Positions 1-7,541 of a stretch of 64,000 nt of DNA are shown in pieces; position 1 is the stretch's first letter, and each line of letters begins with the position of its first letter. Below the pieces are notes generated by a model that was given only the letters and a program-made list of their open reading frames with translations, did not search any database and was not told the DNA's origin. A program made the translations under genes and the position numbers. The DNA is from Nonomuraea solani (GTDB lineage Bacteria > Actinomycetota > Actinomycetes > Streptosporangiales > Streptosporangiaceae): assembly GCF_900108335.1 (NCBI RefSeq), contig NZ_FNVT01000002.1, positions 551,620 through 615,619 on the forward strand. Reading direction: 5' to 3'.

Positions 1-606
1 CGCGGCCTCGCCCGGGGTGCCCACTTGCGACCTGGCCCCGGCCCCAGCGGTCCCGCCCGAAGCGGTCCCGCCCGGCGCAACACCGCCCGAGCCGGTCCCG
101 CCTGAAGTAGGCCCGTCCGATGTGGGCGTGCCTGAGGTGGCCGGCGAGTCCGGGACCTCGGCGGTCTGGTCGGGGGTCTCCGCCGCCGCTTCGGTGGTGG
201 CTCTGGCGCGGGCGGCTTCGATGCGGGCGGCCGACTTCGCAGCTCGTTCGGCGCGGCCCTCCATCCACTCCGTGACCCACTGTGGTGCCGTCTCCGAGGC
301 CGGGACCTCGTCGGCGGACCACATGAGGAGCAGGCCCAGTGCGTGTTTGCACGGGAACTTCCGGCTCGGGCAACTGCACCGGTATGCGGGCTCGGTCAGG
401 TCGACGCATGCCAGGTAGGGCTTGGCACCGCTGCCCTTGCACTCGCCGTACAAGACCGTGTCCATCGCACCGCGTAACGACCATTTCCCGGGCGCGGCGA
501 CCCCCTGCGCCGCCTTCTGGGAGGAGGCGTCGGGGGCGAGGGCGAGGACCTGATCACGGCTCCACCGTTCGATCACTTGCCGCAGACTAGCCAGGAGGAC
601 CGACAT
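1..606 (-). CDS. SWIM zinc-finger domain protein, C-terminus cut by the window edge
   Basis: Reading leftwards from ATG at 606, the frame stays open to base 1 (202 codons, no stop), so the gene continues outside the window. Residues near 60-80 contain YRCSCPSRKFPCKH, an exact SWIM motif (C-x-C-x6-C-x-H), a zinc-binding fold found in DNA- or protein-binding factors. The start region reads ERWSRDQVLALAPDASS, the usual N-terminus of actinobacterial SWIM proteins; GTG at 576 is an alternative start. After the finger, the protein enters a low-complexity Gly/Thr/Ser/Pro stretch made of repeated SGGT/GGTA-like units (bases about 40-125). Partners such as a MoxR ATPase/VWA operon lie off-window if present. 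The molecular role is unknown. Confidence 0.8.
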   Translation of the reverse strand, partial: MSVLLASLRQVIERWSRDQVLALAPDASSQKAAQGVAAPGKWSLRGAMDTVLYGECKGSGAKPYLACVDLTEPAYRCSCPSRKFPCKHALGLLLMWSADEVPASETAPQWVTEWMEGRAERAAKSAARIEAARARATTEAAAETPDQTAEVPDSPATSGTPTSDGPTSGGTGSGGVAPGGTASGGTAGAGARSQVGTPGEAA

Positions 607-715
607 TTCGCGCCGGGTCCAGAACATCCGAACCTGGCCATTTTCGGCGCCCCTCACATCCGCTGGTGACGCGTGTGAGCCGCCGCCTGCTCGAGGGGTG
701 CCGGAAATATCGGCA

Positions 716-721
716 TAAAGT
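716..721 (+). promoter_or_regulatory. -10 box (TAAAGT) of a predicted leaderless promoter
   Basis: TAAAGT fits the actinobacterial TAnnnT -10 consensus and ends 7 nt before the GTG at 728, so transcription would begin at or next to the start codon. No convincing Shine-Dalgarno sequence precedes that GTG. Confidence 0.45.
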
Positions 722-727
722 GGGTAC

Positions 728-1273
728 GTGGAGCTACGGATCTACCCCGACGGCCCGTCCACCGAGGTTCCGGACGAGGCCACGGCCCTGGCGAGCGCGC
801 TGGACGGCCAGCTCGTCCTCGACGGCGACCGCTTCCTGCGCAGGGACGTCAAAGGCGCCCCCATCGCCTTCGTACGCCGCCCGCCCATCGCCGAAGCCCT
901 CGACCTCCTCCCCCACCCCGAAGGCGGCTGGTTCAGAGAGACATGGCGGTCACCGGTCACCTTCCGGCCGGACGGCTACCCGGGTCCCAGGTCGAGCGCC
1001 ACGGCCATCTACTTCCTGCTGCACCCGGGCGAGGAGTCGGTGCCGCACCTGGTCAGGTCGGCGGAGCTCTGGCTGTGGCACCGCGGCGGCCCCTTGGCCC
1101 TGACGATCGCCGACACCACCGTCACCCTCGGCCCCGGCGTCGAGCACGGCCAGGTGCCCCAGGCGGTCGTGCCGGGCGGCGTGTGGCAGTCGGCCCGCCC
1201 GGCCGGGGACGAGGCGGTCCTGGTGAGCTGCGTCGTGTCGCCGGGCTTCGACTTCGCCGACTTCACCGCCTGA
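728..1273 (+). CDS. Cupin-fold protein of the DUF985 family
   Basis: A 181-residue protein. The core reads LDLLPHPEGGWFRETWRS, then a block with SSATAIYFLLHPGE, HLVRSAELWLWHRGG and a C-terminal VSCVVSPGFDFADF, the order of conserved blocks in the DUF985 (cupin_5) family. These are small double-stranded beta-helix proteins of unsettled function. A roughly 40-residue N-terminal extension precedes the cupin. GTG at 728 is preferred because a -10 box sits 7 nt upstream. It is followed immediately by a decayed HAD gene in the same direction, which may once have been its operon partner. Confidence 0.85.
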   Translation: MELRIYPDGPSTEVPDEATALASALDGQLVLDGDRFLRRDVKGAPIAFVRRPPIAEALDLLPHPEGGWFRETWRSPVTFRPDGYPGPRSSATAIYFLLHPGEESVPHLVRSAELWLWHRGGPLALTIADTTVTLGPGVEHGQVPQAVVPGGVWQSARPAGDEAVLVSCVVSPGFDFADFTA

Positions 1274-1281
1274 CATCGCCT

Positions 1282-1446
1282 CTCGCCCTCTTCGACCTCG
1301 ACAGGACCCTGATCGACCTGGACGCGGCGTTCGTGCGCTGAGCGGAGGAGTTCGCGGGACGGCACCGGCTGGGCGAGGGGGCGGCCGGGGAGCTGGTCGC
1401 CATCGCGGCGGCGCGCTACGGGGCCGAGCTGGGCAACGGCGGTCGC
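1282..1446 (+). pseudogene. HAD-family hydrolase remnant with an in-frame stop
   Basis: The frame reads LALFDLDRTLIDLDAAFVR, then TGA at 1339-1341, then AEEFAGRHRLGEGAAGELVAI. FDLDRTL is HAD motif I (DxDxT/S) with the nucleophile aspartate. The stop falls where HAD phosphatases usually have tryptophan (WAEEF), so a TGG-to-TGA change is the simplest explanation. Similarity ends near 1446, where the promoter of the next gene begins, so motifs II-IV are missing. No start codon is left in frame upstream. It is a truncated, non-functional relic. Confidence 0.7.
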
Positions 1447-1536
1447 CGATCACGGGGTGGGGCATGTCGTGGAAGCGATCGCCACCGTAAAGCGACAACT
1501 CTATTATACCACGAATTCCGCAATTCTACATTTCGC

Positions 1537-1542
1537 TATATT
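1537..1542 (+). promoter_or_regulatory. -10 box (TATATT) of a predicted leaderless promoter
   Basis: TATATT lies in a short AT-rich island (about 1495-1560) and ends 8 nt before the ATG at 1550. Of the in-frame ATGs available, 1544 is too close to the box to be preceded by a transcription start, which favours 1550. Confidence 0.5.
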
Positions 1543-1549
1543 GATGAAC

Positions 1550-2455
1550 ATGAAAGGCGACGGGAAATTCATTTCATCCGGGAATTTGCGATTGTGGACC
1601 GAGCGCTTCGGTGACGTGACGAATCCGGTGGTGCTGCTCGTCATGGGCACGTCCACCCCGGGATCGGGCTGGCCGGCCGAGCTCGTGGGCACCCTCGTCC
1701 AGGGCGGCCGCCAGGTGATCCGTTTCGACCACCGCGACACCGGCCGCTCCGGCTGCGTCGATTTCGCCGCGCACCCGTACACGCTCGCGGACCTGGCCAC
1801 CGACGCGCTCGCCGTGCTGGACGCGTACGGCGTCGAAAAGGCGCACATCGCCGGCGTCTCGCTCGGCGGCGCGGTCGGTCAGTGGCTGGCCGTGCACCAC
1901 CCCGATCGGGTCGCCGCGCTGACCGCGATCATGACGGGCCCGATGGGCGCCGACGCCGGGCCCGCCTGGGCGCGGGCGCTGGCCGGGCAGGAGCCGGACC
2001 CGGCCGACCTGCCGCCGCCCGCGCCGGCCTTCCTGGAGCACCTCGAACGGTCGGCGGCCCTGCCCAGGACCACGCGCGCGGAGATCGTCGCCGCGAACGT
2101 GGAGACCTGGCGGGTGCTGAACGGCGACGCCCTGCCGTTCGACGAGGAGGCCGCGCGGCGCTTCGCCGAGGAGGCCCACGACGCGATGGACAATCCCGCG
2201 GCGGCGCTCAACCACGACCTGGCCGGCCGCGTGATGACCGCCGACCGGCGCGTCCCGCTGTCCGCCGTGAAGGCCCCCACGCTGGTCGTCCACGGCACCC
2301 ACGACCCGCTGCGCCCGCTCCCCCACGGCCGGGTGCTCGCCGCCGAGATCCCGCAGGCGCGCCTGGCGACGATCCCCGGAATGGGCCACTCGCTCTTCTC
2401 GCCGGGCCTGCCCCGCCGCATCGCCGAGATGATCCTCGAGGTGCCGGAAATGTAA
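1550..2455 (+). CDS. Alpha/beta-fold hydrolase
   Basis: About 301 residues. The hydrolase fold is shown by RFDHRDTGRS (strand 4 region), the nucleophile elbow GVSLGGA, an acid loop HGTHDPLRPL and the catalytic histidine in GMGHSLF. The pattern HRDTGRS with a C-terminal IPGMGHSL is typical of actinobacterial esterases related to aclacinomycin methylesterase RdmC; the substrate is unknown. An in-frame extension to 1457 exists but crosses the promoter island and is rejected. A second member of the same subfamily lies at 26343-27224. Only 9 nt separate it from the phosphotransferase gene downstream. Confidence 0.85.
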   Translation: MKGDGKFISSGNLRLWTERFGDVTNPVVLLVMGTSTPGSGWPAELVGTLVQGGRQVIRFDHRDTGRSGCVDFAAHPYTLADLATDALAVLDAYGVEKAHIAGVSLGGAVGQWLAVHHPDRVAALTAIMTGPMGADAGPAWARALAGQEPDPADLPPPAPAFLEHLERSAALPRTTRAEIVAANVETWRVLNGDALPFDEEAARRFAEEAHDAMDNPAAALNHDLAGRVMTADRRVPLSAVKAPTLVVHGTHDPLRPLPHGRVLAAEIPQARLATIPGMGHSLFSPGLPRRIAEMILEVPEM

Positions 2456-2458
2456 GGT
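2453..2458 (+). promoter_or_regulatory. -10 box (TAAGGT) overlapping the upstream stop codon
   Basis: TAAGGT begins with the TAA stop of the hydrolase gene and ends 7 nt before ATG 2465, the same spacing as other leaderless starts here. The phosphotransferase gene may have its own promoter as well as read-through from upstream. Confidence 0.35.
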
Positions 2459-2464
2459 CGGGGA

Positions 2465-3346
2465 ATGCGGAAATTGCACGCCGATGAAGCGGACATCGAC
2501 GAAAATCTCGTACGCCGGCTGCTGGCCGCGCAATTCCCGCAATGGGCGCGCCTCCCGGTCGAGGAATTTCCGTCCTCCGGCACGGTGAACGCGGTCTACC
2601 GGCTCGGCGGCCACATGTCGGTCCGGCTGCCGCGCGTCGAGTGGGGCGTCGGGGACGTGGAGAAGGAGCGTGAATGGCCGGCCCGGCTGGCCCCGCTGCT
2701 GCCCGTCCCCATCCCGGAGGTGCTCGGCCGGGGTGTCCCGGGCGAGGGTTACCCGTGGCCGTGGTCGGTGTGCCGGTGGCTCGACGGCGACAACCCGGTC
2801 GAGGGCCGCCTCGGCGACGCCGGGCCGCTGGCGAAGGATCTGGCGGAGTTCGTCGCCGCGTTCCGCCGGGTGGAGCTGCCGGACGGGCCGGCGGCGTACC
2901 GGGGCGGGCCGCTGGAGACGCAGGACACGGCCACCCGCGAGGCGATCGGCAAGCTCGGCGGGCTGATCGACACGGCGGCCGCCACCGCCGCTTGGGAGTC
3001 GGCCCTGCGGGCGCCCGCCGCGGACCGGCCCGTGTGGGTGCACGCCGACCTGATGCCCGGCAACCTGCTGGTCGAGGACGGCCGGCTCACCGGGGTGGTC
3101 GACTTCGCGACGGCGGGCGTGGGCGATCCGGCCTGCGACCTGATCGTGGCCTGGAACCTGCTCCCGGCGACCGCCCGTGACGTCTTCCGCGACGCGCTCG
3201 GCGCCGACGACGCGACGTGGGAACGCGGCCGCGGCCGGGCGCTGTCCATGGCGCTCATCATGCTCCCCTACTACCTCGGCACGAACCCGGTGATCGCGGC
3301 CAACGCCCGGCACGTGATACACGAAGTGATCACCGACCTGTCGTGA
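2465..3346 (+). CDS. Aminoglycoside phosphotransferase (APH)-fold kinase family protein
   Basis: 293 residues with a protein-kinase-like fold. The N-lobe has PSSGTVNAVYRLGG. The catalytic loop is HADLMPGNLL (about residues 193-202), matching HxDxxxxN, followed by VVDFATAGVGDPACDL, the metal-binding DFG equivalent. The family phosphorylates small hydroxylated compounds, not only antibiotics, and nothing here points to drug resistance. It lies 9 nt after a hydrolase and 11 nt before galU, so the three may be transcribed together. Confidence 0.85.
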   Translation: MRKLHADEADIDENLVRRLLAAQFPQWARLPVEEFPSSGTVNAVYRLGGHMSVRLPRVEWGVGDVEKEREWPARLAPLLPVPIPEVLGRGVPGEGYPWPWSVCRWLDGDNPVEGRLGDAGPLAKDLAEFVAAFRRVELPDGPAAYRGGPLETQDTATREAIGKLGGLIDTAAATAAWESALRAPAADRPVWVHADLMPGNLLVEDGRLTGVVDFATAGVGDPACDLIVAWNLLPATARDVFRDALGADDATWERGRGRALSMALIMLPYYLGTNPVIAANARHVIHEVITDLS

Positions 3347-3357
3347 AGGAGAGCCGT

Positions 3358-4233
3358 ATGATCCGCAAAGCCGTGATCCCGGTGGCCGGACTGGGCACCC
3401 GTCTGCTGCCGCTGACGAAGGCGCTGCCGAAGGAGATGCTGCCGATCGGCGACAAACCCGTCATCGAGCACACCATCCGCGAGCTCGTCGACTCCGGCAT
3501 CGACGAGATCACCATCGTCACCTCGGCCCGCAAGGAGCTCGTGCAGCGGCACTTCGCGCCCGACGCCGACCTTGAGCTGCAGTTGCGCGCCGCGGGCAAG
3601 GACGACCTGGCCGGCGCCGTGGCGGAGCTGTCGTCGCTGGCGCACATCACGTACCTGTACCAGAACGGCCCCTACGGCAACGGCACGCCCGTGCTCAACG
3701 CCGCCCGCGTCATCGGCGACGAGCCGTTCATGGTGCTGTGGGCCGACGACGTGTTCGTGGCCGAGGTGCCGCGCGCCAAGCAGCTCAAGGCCGCGTACGA
3801 GGCCACCCGCGCCCCCGTGCTGGCCCTCATGCCGATGGCCGTCGAGGACGCCGCCCGCTACGGCGTCCCGGTCGTCGAGGAGGACCTGGGCGACGGCCGG
3901 CTGCGCATCTCGGGCCTGGTGGAGAAGCCGTCGCCGGAACAGGCTCCTTCGCGGTACGCGGCCATCGGCGGCTACGTCGTCACCCCCGGCGTCGTCGAGG
4001 AGCTGGAGGCCGCGACACGCAGGTGGCATGAGCGCCCCGAGGGCGAGATCTACCTCACCGAGGCGCTGCACCGCCACGCCACCGCCGGCAACCCGGTGTA
4101 CGGCCAGGTCATCGACGGCACCTGGTGGGACACGGGCTCGCCACTCGACTATCTCAGGGCCCAGTTCGCCGCCGCGCTCGCCGACCCCGTCTACGGGCCG
4201 GAGCTGCGTAGGCTGGCCACGGAGAGCGGCTGA
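3358..4233 (+). CDS. galU: UTP--glucose-1-phosphate uridylyltransferase
   Basis: 291 residues, normal GalU length. It makes UDP-glucose from UTP and glucose 1-phosphate for cell-envelope glycans and trehalose. The N-terminus has the nucleotidyltransferase signature GLGTRLLPLTKALPKEMLP, then KPVIEHTIREL, and WADDVF supplies the metal-binding aspartates. VEKPSPEQAPSRYAAIGGYV and TWWDTGSPLDYL are typical GalU C-terminal blocks. ATG 3358 is chosen because AAGGAG at 3346-3351 sits at ideal spacing and the protein starts directly with MIRKAVIPVAG. Confidence 0.95.
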   Translation: MIRKAVIPVAGLGTRLLPLTKALPKEMLPIGDKPVIEHTIRELVDSGIDEITIVTSARKELVQRHFAPDADLELQLRAAGKDDLAGAVAELSSLAHITYLYQNGPYGNGTPVLNAARVIGDEPFMVLWADDVFVAEVPRAKQLKAAYEATRAPVLALMPMAVEDAARYGVPVVEEDLGDGRLRISGLVEKPSPEQAPSRYAAIGGYVVTPGVVEELEAATRRWHERPEGEIYLTEALHRHATAGNPVYGQVIDGTWWDTGSPLDYLRAQFAAALADPVYGPELRRLATESG

Positions 4234-4283
4234 ACTTCCGGTGGGATGATCGTATGGCCGCAGAACCTATGAGGAGGGCACCG

Positions 4284-5822
4284 GTGAGCCGACAAATCGT
4301 TTCCGTCGTGGGTGGCAAGGACGCCGAGACGGTGGCCACGTACGAATCGACCAACCCCGCCCGCACGGGCGAGGTCGTGGCGCGGGTCGGGCTGGCCGGG
4401 GCGGACACGTTCGCCGCCGCCTGCCGCACCGCCAAAGAGGCGCAGCGCGAGTGGGCCAAGGTGCCCGCCCCGGTGCGCGGCCGGGTGATCGCCTCCATCG
4501 GCCGGCTGGTCGAGGCCAACGCCGAGCGGCTGGCCCGGCTGGTGACCGAGGAGATCGGCAAGCCGTACGCCGAGGCGCTCGGCGAGGTGCGCGAGATCGT
4601 CGACACGTGCGACTTCTTCCTGGGCGAGGGCCGCAGGCTCTACGGGCAGACGGTCCCCTCGGAGATGCCGGACAAGAACCTGTTCACGTTCCGCAACCCG
4701 ATCGGCGTCGCGGCGGTCGTGACGGCGGGCAACTTCCCGGTCGCCGTCCCGTCGTGGTATCTGGTGCCGGCCCTGCTGTGCGGCAACGCCGTGGTCTGGA
4801 AGCCCGCCGAGTACGCCGCCGCGTCCGCGCACGCCATGTTCCGCCTGTTCGAGGCGTCCGGGCTGCCCGACGGCGTGCTCAACGTCGTCTTCGCCGACGG
4901 CGCCGAGACGTTCGCCGGCCTGGAGACGGCCCTCGGCGAGGGCACCGTGCACAAGGTCGGCTTCACCGGCTCCAGCGAGGTCGGCAGGAAGATCGGCGAG
5001 CTGACGGGGCGGCACCTGCAGTCGGCCTGCCTGGAGCTGGGCGGCAAGAACCCGATGGTGATCATGCCGGACGCCGACCTCGACCTGGCCGTGGAGGGCG
5101 CGCTGTTCTCCGGCTTCGGCACCGCCGGTCAGCGCTGCACCAGCCTGGGCACGGTGATCGTGCACGAGAGCGTCCACGGGGAGTTCGTCGAGCGGTTCGC
5201 GCGGGCGGCGCGGGAGGCCAGGATCGGCGACCCGGAGCAGGACGTGCTGGCGGGGCCGCTGCTCGACCAGAAGTTCGCCGACCGCTACGAGGAGTACCTG
5301 ACCTGGATCGAGCCCCACCACAAGGTCGTATCCGGAAATGTCGGGCGCATCACCAAGGACAGCCCGCACGGCGGCTTCGACGGCGCCGAAGGGCTCTACT
5401 ACCACCCGGCCATCGTCGACGGCGTCCGGCCCGGCGACCGGCTGTTCATGGAGGAGACGTTCGGCCCGATCGTGGGCGTGACCACGTTCCAGACCCTCGA
5501 CGAGGCCATCGACCTGGCCAACCGGCCCGGCTACGGCCTGTCGAGCTCCATCTACACCACCGACCCCAAGAACGCCTTCCGCTTCCGCGAGGGCATCTCG
5601 GCCGGCATGGTCAGCGTCAACAACTCCACCTCGGGCGCCGAGGCCCATCTGCCCTTCGGCGGCAACGGCAAGTCCGGCAACGGCAGCCGTCAGTCCGGCG
5701 TGTGGGTGCTCGACCAGTTCACCCGCTGGCAGGCGATGAACTGGGACCACTCGGGCCGGCTGCAGAAGGCGCAGATGGACGTGGCGGAAATCACCCCTGA
5801 TCTGGACTTCCGCTTGGCGTGA
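4284..5822 (+). CDS. Aldehyde dehydrogenase, ALDH7-like
   Basis: 512 residues, NAD(P)-dependent oxidation of an aldehyde to an acid. General base Glu is in LELGGKNP (about residue 251) and nucleophile Cys in GTAGQRCTS (about residue 285); the cofactor loop is GFTGSSEVG. GTAGQRC followed by VHESVHGEFVERF resembles the ALDH7 (aminoadipate semialdehyde dehydrogenase) branch more than succinate-semialdehyde enzymes, but the substrate is open. GTG 4284 is chosen because AGGAGG at 4272-4277 lies 6 nt upstream; ATGs at 4254 and 4269 lack such a site. The stop is followed by a strong hairpin. Confidence 0.9.
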   Translation: MSRQIVSVVGGKDAETVATYESTNPARTGEVVARVGLAGADTFAAACRTAKEAQREWAKVPAPVRGRVIASIGRLVEANAERLARLVTEEIGKPYAEALGEVREIVDTCDFFLGEGRRLYGQTVPSEMPDKNLFTFRNPIGVAAVVTAGNFPVAVPSWYLVPALLCGNAVVWKPAEYAAASAHAMFRLFEASGLPDGVLNVVFADGAETFAGLETALGEGTVHKVGFTGSSEVGRKIGELTGRHLQSACLELGGKNPMVIMPDADLDLAVEGALFSGFGTAGQRCTSLGTVIVHESVHGEFVERFARAAREARIGDPEQDVLAGPLLDQKFADRYEEYLTWIEPHHKVVSGNVGRITKDSPHGGFDGAEGLYYHPAIVDGVRPGDRLFMEETFGPIVGVTTFQTLDEAIDLANRPGYGLSSSIYTTDPKNAFRFREGISAGMVSVNNSTSGAEAHLPFGGNGKSGNGSRQSGVWVLDQFTRWQAMNWDHSGRLQKAQMDVAEITPDLDFRLA

Positions 5823-5847
5823 GAAGGGCGTGAGAACGGCGTGAAAA

Positions 5848-5871
5848 AACCGGGGCCCGCGGGCCCCGGTT
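5848..5871. terminator. Bidirectional intrinsic terminator between convergent genes
   Basis: A perfect 24-nt palindrome (12-bp arms, AACCGGGGCCCG and its complement) lies between the stops of the aldehyde dehydrogenase and glnII. Six adenines at 5844-5849 form a U-tract in transcripts coming from glnII on the minus strand, so it should terminate glnII best; read-through from the plus side meets only a weak T-tract. Confidence 0.85.
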
Positions 5872-5881
5872 CTCATCACGA

Positions 5882-6901
5882 TCAGACCTGGCCGGCCTTC
5901 TCCAGGGCGGCGCAGCAGGTGTTCACCAGCAGGCGGGTGACCACGTACGGGTCGACGTTGGCGTTGGGGCGGCGGTCCTCGATGTAGCCCTTCTTCTCCA
6001 CCTCGACCTGCCACGGGATGCGCACGGAGGCACCGCGGTTGGAAACGCCGTAGCTGTACTTGTTCCACGGGGCGGTCTCGTGGTGGCCGGTCAGGCGCAG
6101 CTCGATGTCGGCGCCGTACTGGGAGACGTGCTCCATCGGCTTGTCGCCCTCGCCGAGCGACTCGCACGCGGTGATGATGGCGTCGTAGCCCTCGCGCATG
6201 GCGCGGGTGGAGAAGTTGGTGTGGGCGCCGGCGCCGTTCCAGTCGCCGCGGGCGGGCTTGGCGTCGAGGGTGGCCTCGACACCGAACTCCTCGGCGGTCC
6301 GGTAGAGCAGGTAGCGGGCGACCCACATGTGGTCGGAGACGTCGAGCGGGCTCGCCGGGCCGACCTGGAACTCCCACTGACCGGGCATGACCTCGGCGTT
6401 GATGCCGGAGATCGCCAGGCCGGCGGCGAGACAGCGGTCGAGGTGAAGCTCGACGATCTCACGGCCGAAAACGGCCTCGGCGCCGACACCGCAGTAGTAG
6501 TGGCCCTGCGGGGCGGGGAAGCCACCCTCGGGGAAGCCGAGCGGGCGGCTGCCCTTGAAGAAGGTGTACTCCTGCTCGATGCCGAACCAGGACTCCTGGT
6601 CGGCGTACTGCTCGGCGATCGGGCGCAGCAGGGCGCGGGTGTTGCTGACGTGCGGCTCGCCGTCGATCTCCTCGACCTCGCACAGGACCAGCTTGTTGTC
6701 GCCACCACGGATCGGGTCCGGGCAGACGAACACCGGGCGGAGCACGCGGTCCGACGAGTGGCCCTCGGCCTGGTTGGTGCTCGAGCCGTCAAAGCCCCAG
6801 ACCGGCGGCTCGGCGCCGTCGACCAGGATCTTCGTCTTCGAGCGCAGCAGAGCCGTGGGCTCGGTGCCGTCGATCCAGATGTACTCAGCCTTGTAGCTCA
6901 C
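5882..6901 (-). CDS. glnII: Glutamine synthetase, type II (eukaryote-like)
   Basis: 339 residues, the short decameric GSII type and not the 12-mer GSI of about 470 residues. It makes glutamine from glutamate, ammonia and ATP. The start YKAEYIWIDGTEPTALLRSK, WGFDGSSTNQAEG, the glutamate-binding region WFGIEQEYTFF, PGQWEFQVGP and RGDWNGAGAHTNFST are classic GSII blocks. The adenylylation loop of GSI is absent, as expected. GTG 6901 is chosen over ATG 6931 because an AAGGA site precedes it and known actinobacterial GSII proteins begin at this point. A GlnR-like array lies 51-88 nt upstream and a strong terminator follows. Confidence 0.95.
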   Translation of the reverse strand: MSYKAEYIWIDGTEPTALLRSKTKILVDGAEPPVWGFDGSSTNQAEGHSSDRVLRPVFVCPDPIRGGDNKLVLCEVEEIDGEPHVSNTRALLRPIAEQYADQESWFGIEQEYTFFKGSRPLGFPEGGFPAPQGHYYCGVGAEAVFGREIVELHLDRCLAAGLAISGINAEVMPGQWEFQVGPASPLDVSDHMWVARYLLYRTAEEFGVEATLDAKPARGDWNGAGAHTNFSTRAMREGYDAIITACESLGEGDKPMEHVSQYGADIELRLTGHHETAPWNKYSYGVSNRGASVRIPWQVEVEKKGYIEDRRPNANVDPYVVTRLLVNTCCAALEKAGQV

Positions 6902-6951
6902 AGCGGTCCTTTCCAGGTTTCTCTCAGCCACGCCGAGTCTTACGGATGCCC

Positions 6952-6989
6952 GTTTCCCGGTTTTTGCCCGAATGTGAACGCCGTGTTAA
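6952..6989 (-). promoter_or_regulatory. Candidate GlnR-type binding array upstream of glnII
   Basis: On the minus strand four pentamers occur at exact 11-nt intervals: TTAAC, TTCAC, GCAAA and GAAAC, each separated by 6 nt. The GlnR consensus of actinomycetes is gTnAC-n6-GaAAC in tandem. The spacing is exact but the order is a-a-b-b and the individual pentamers are imperfect. Position 51-88 nt upstream of glnII, a standard GlnR target, supports the call. Confidence 0.5.
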
Positions 6990-7007
6990 TCGAGGCGACG
7001 AATGGGG

Positions 7008-7472
7008 TCACCTTTCGCGCACCGTACCGTCGGCCGCGACGGTGAGCTGAACCTGGGGTCCCTGTTCGCCACACCCCGGACCGTTGGGAAAGGTCCCCTT
7101 CGGCGTGGCCTTGATCGTCCGCTCCAGGACCGGGGCCTGTCGCGCGTCACGCAGCGTCAGCCGGATCTCGACGGGCCGCTTCGGCAGCCCCGTGACGTTG
7201 GCGAAGCCGTTCTTCTCGCCGGTCGGGGCCGCCGTCACCGAGCAGGTGTCCCCCGAGCACGTCTGCTCTCCCGGCCGCCTGGACACGTGCAGTTCGGCGT
7301 CCGCCCGCTTGCACGAGCCGTCCCAGCACACCTCCACGACGGCGGACTCGGCTTCGGGCTTCCCGGTCTGCACACCCACGCCTACGGGACTGCCGATCAG
7401 CGTGCACTCCACGTTGGGCGAGCAGCCGACGGCGAACAGCAGGGCGGGGATCATGGCGGTGAGTCTCAGCAC
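7008..7472 (-). CDS. Secreted lipoprotein of unknown function
   Basis: About 154 residues. The N-terminus is a short signal with Arg, then LTAMIPALLFAVGC, where AVGC is a plausible lipobox; the cysteine would be lipidated after cleavage. The mature part is rich in paired cysteines (VECTL, VCWDGSCKR, EQTCSGDTCSV, GPGCGEQ), suggesting disulfides, and has a beta-rich appearance. I do not recognise the family. GTG 7472 is a compromise start: ATG 7523 gives a long charged leader and ATG 7454 loses the basic residue of the signal. It is divergent from the LLM-hemerythrin gene. Confidence 0.6.
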   Translation of the reverse strand: MLRLTAMIPALLFAVGCSPNVECTLIGSPVGVGVQTGKPEAESAVVEVCWDGSCKRADAELHVSRRPGEQTCSGDTCSVTAAPTGEKNGFANVTGLPKRPVEIRLTLRDARQAPVLERTIKATPKGTFPNGPGCGEQGPQVQLTVAADGTVRER

Positions 7473-7541
7473 AACCGTAAGACGCGGCCCAGCCGTCACC
7501 GGTTCGTCACGGCGTGCGACCATCGGATCAGGGGGATTCAC

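Noticed and set aside
2465..3346. Antibiotic-resistance aminoglycoside kinase
   Set aside because: Only the general APH fold is supported; the gene sits with metabolic genes and no resistance-specific motif is visible.
4191..6377. 728-codon open frame on the minus strand
   Set aside because: It is antisense to the aldehyde dehydrogenase and in another frame of glnII. Composition is Arg/Pro/Gly-rich with no motifs, typical of GC-rich shadow frames.
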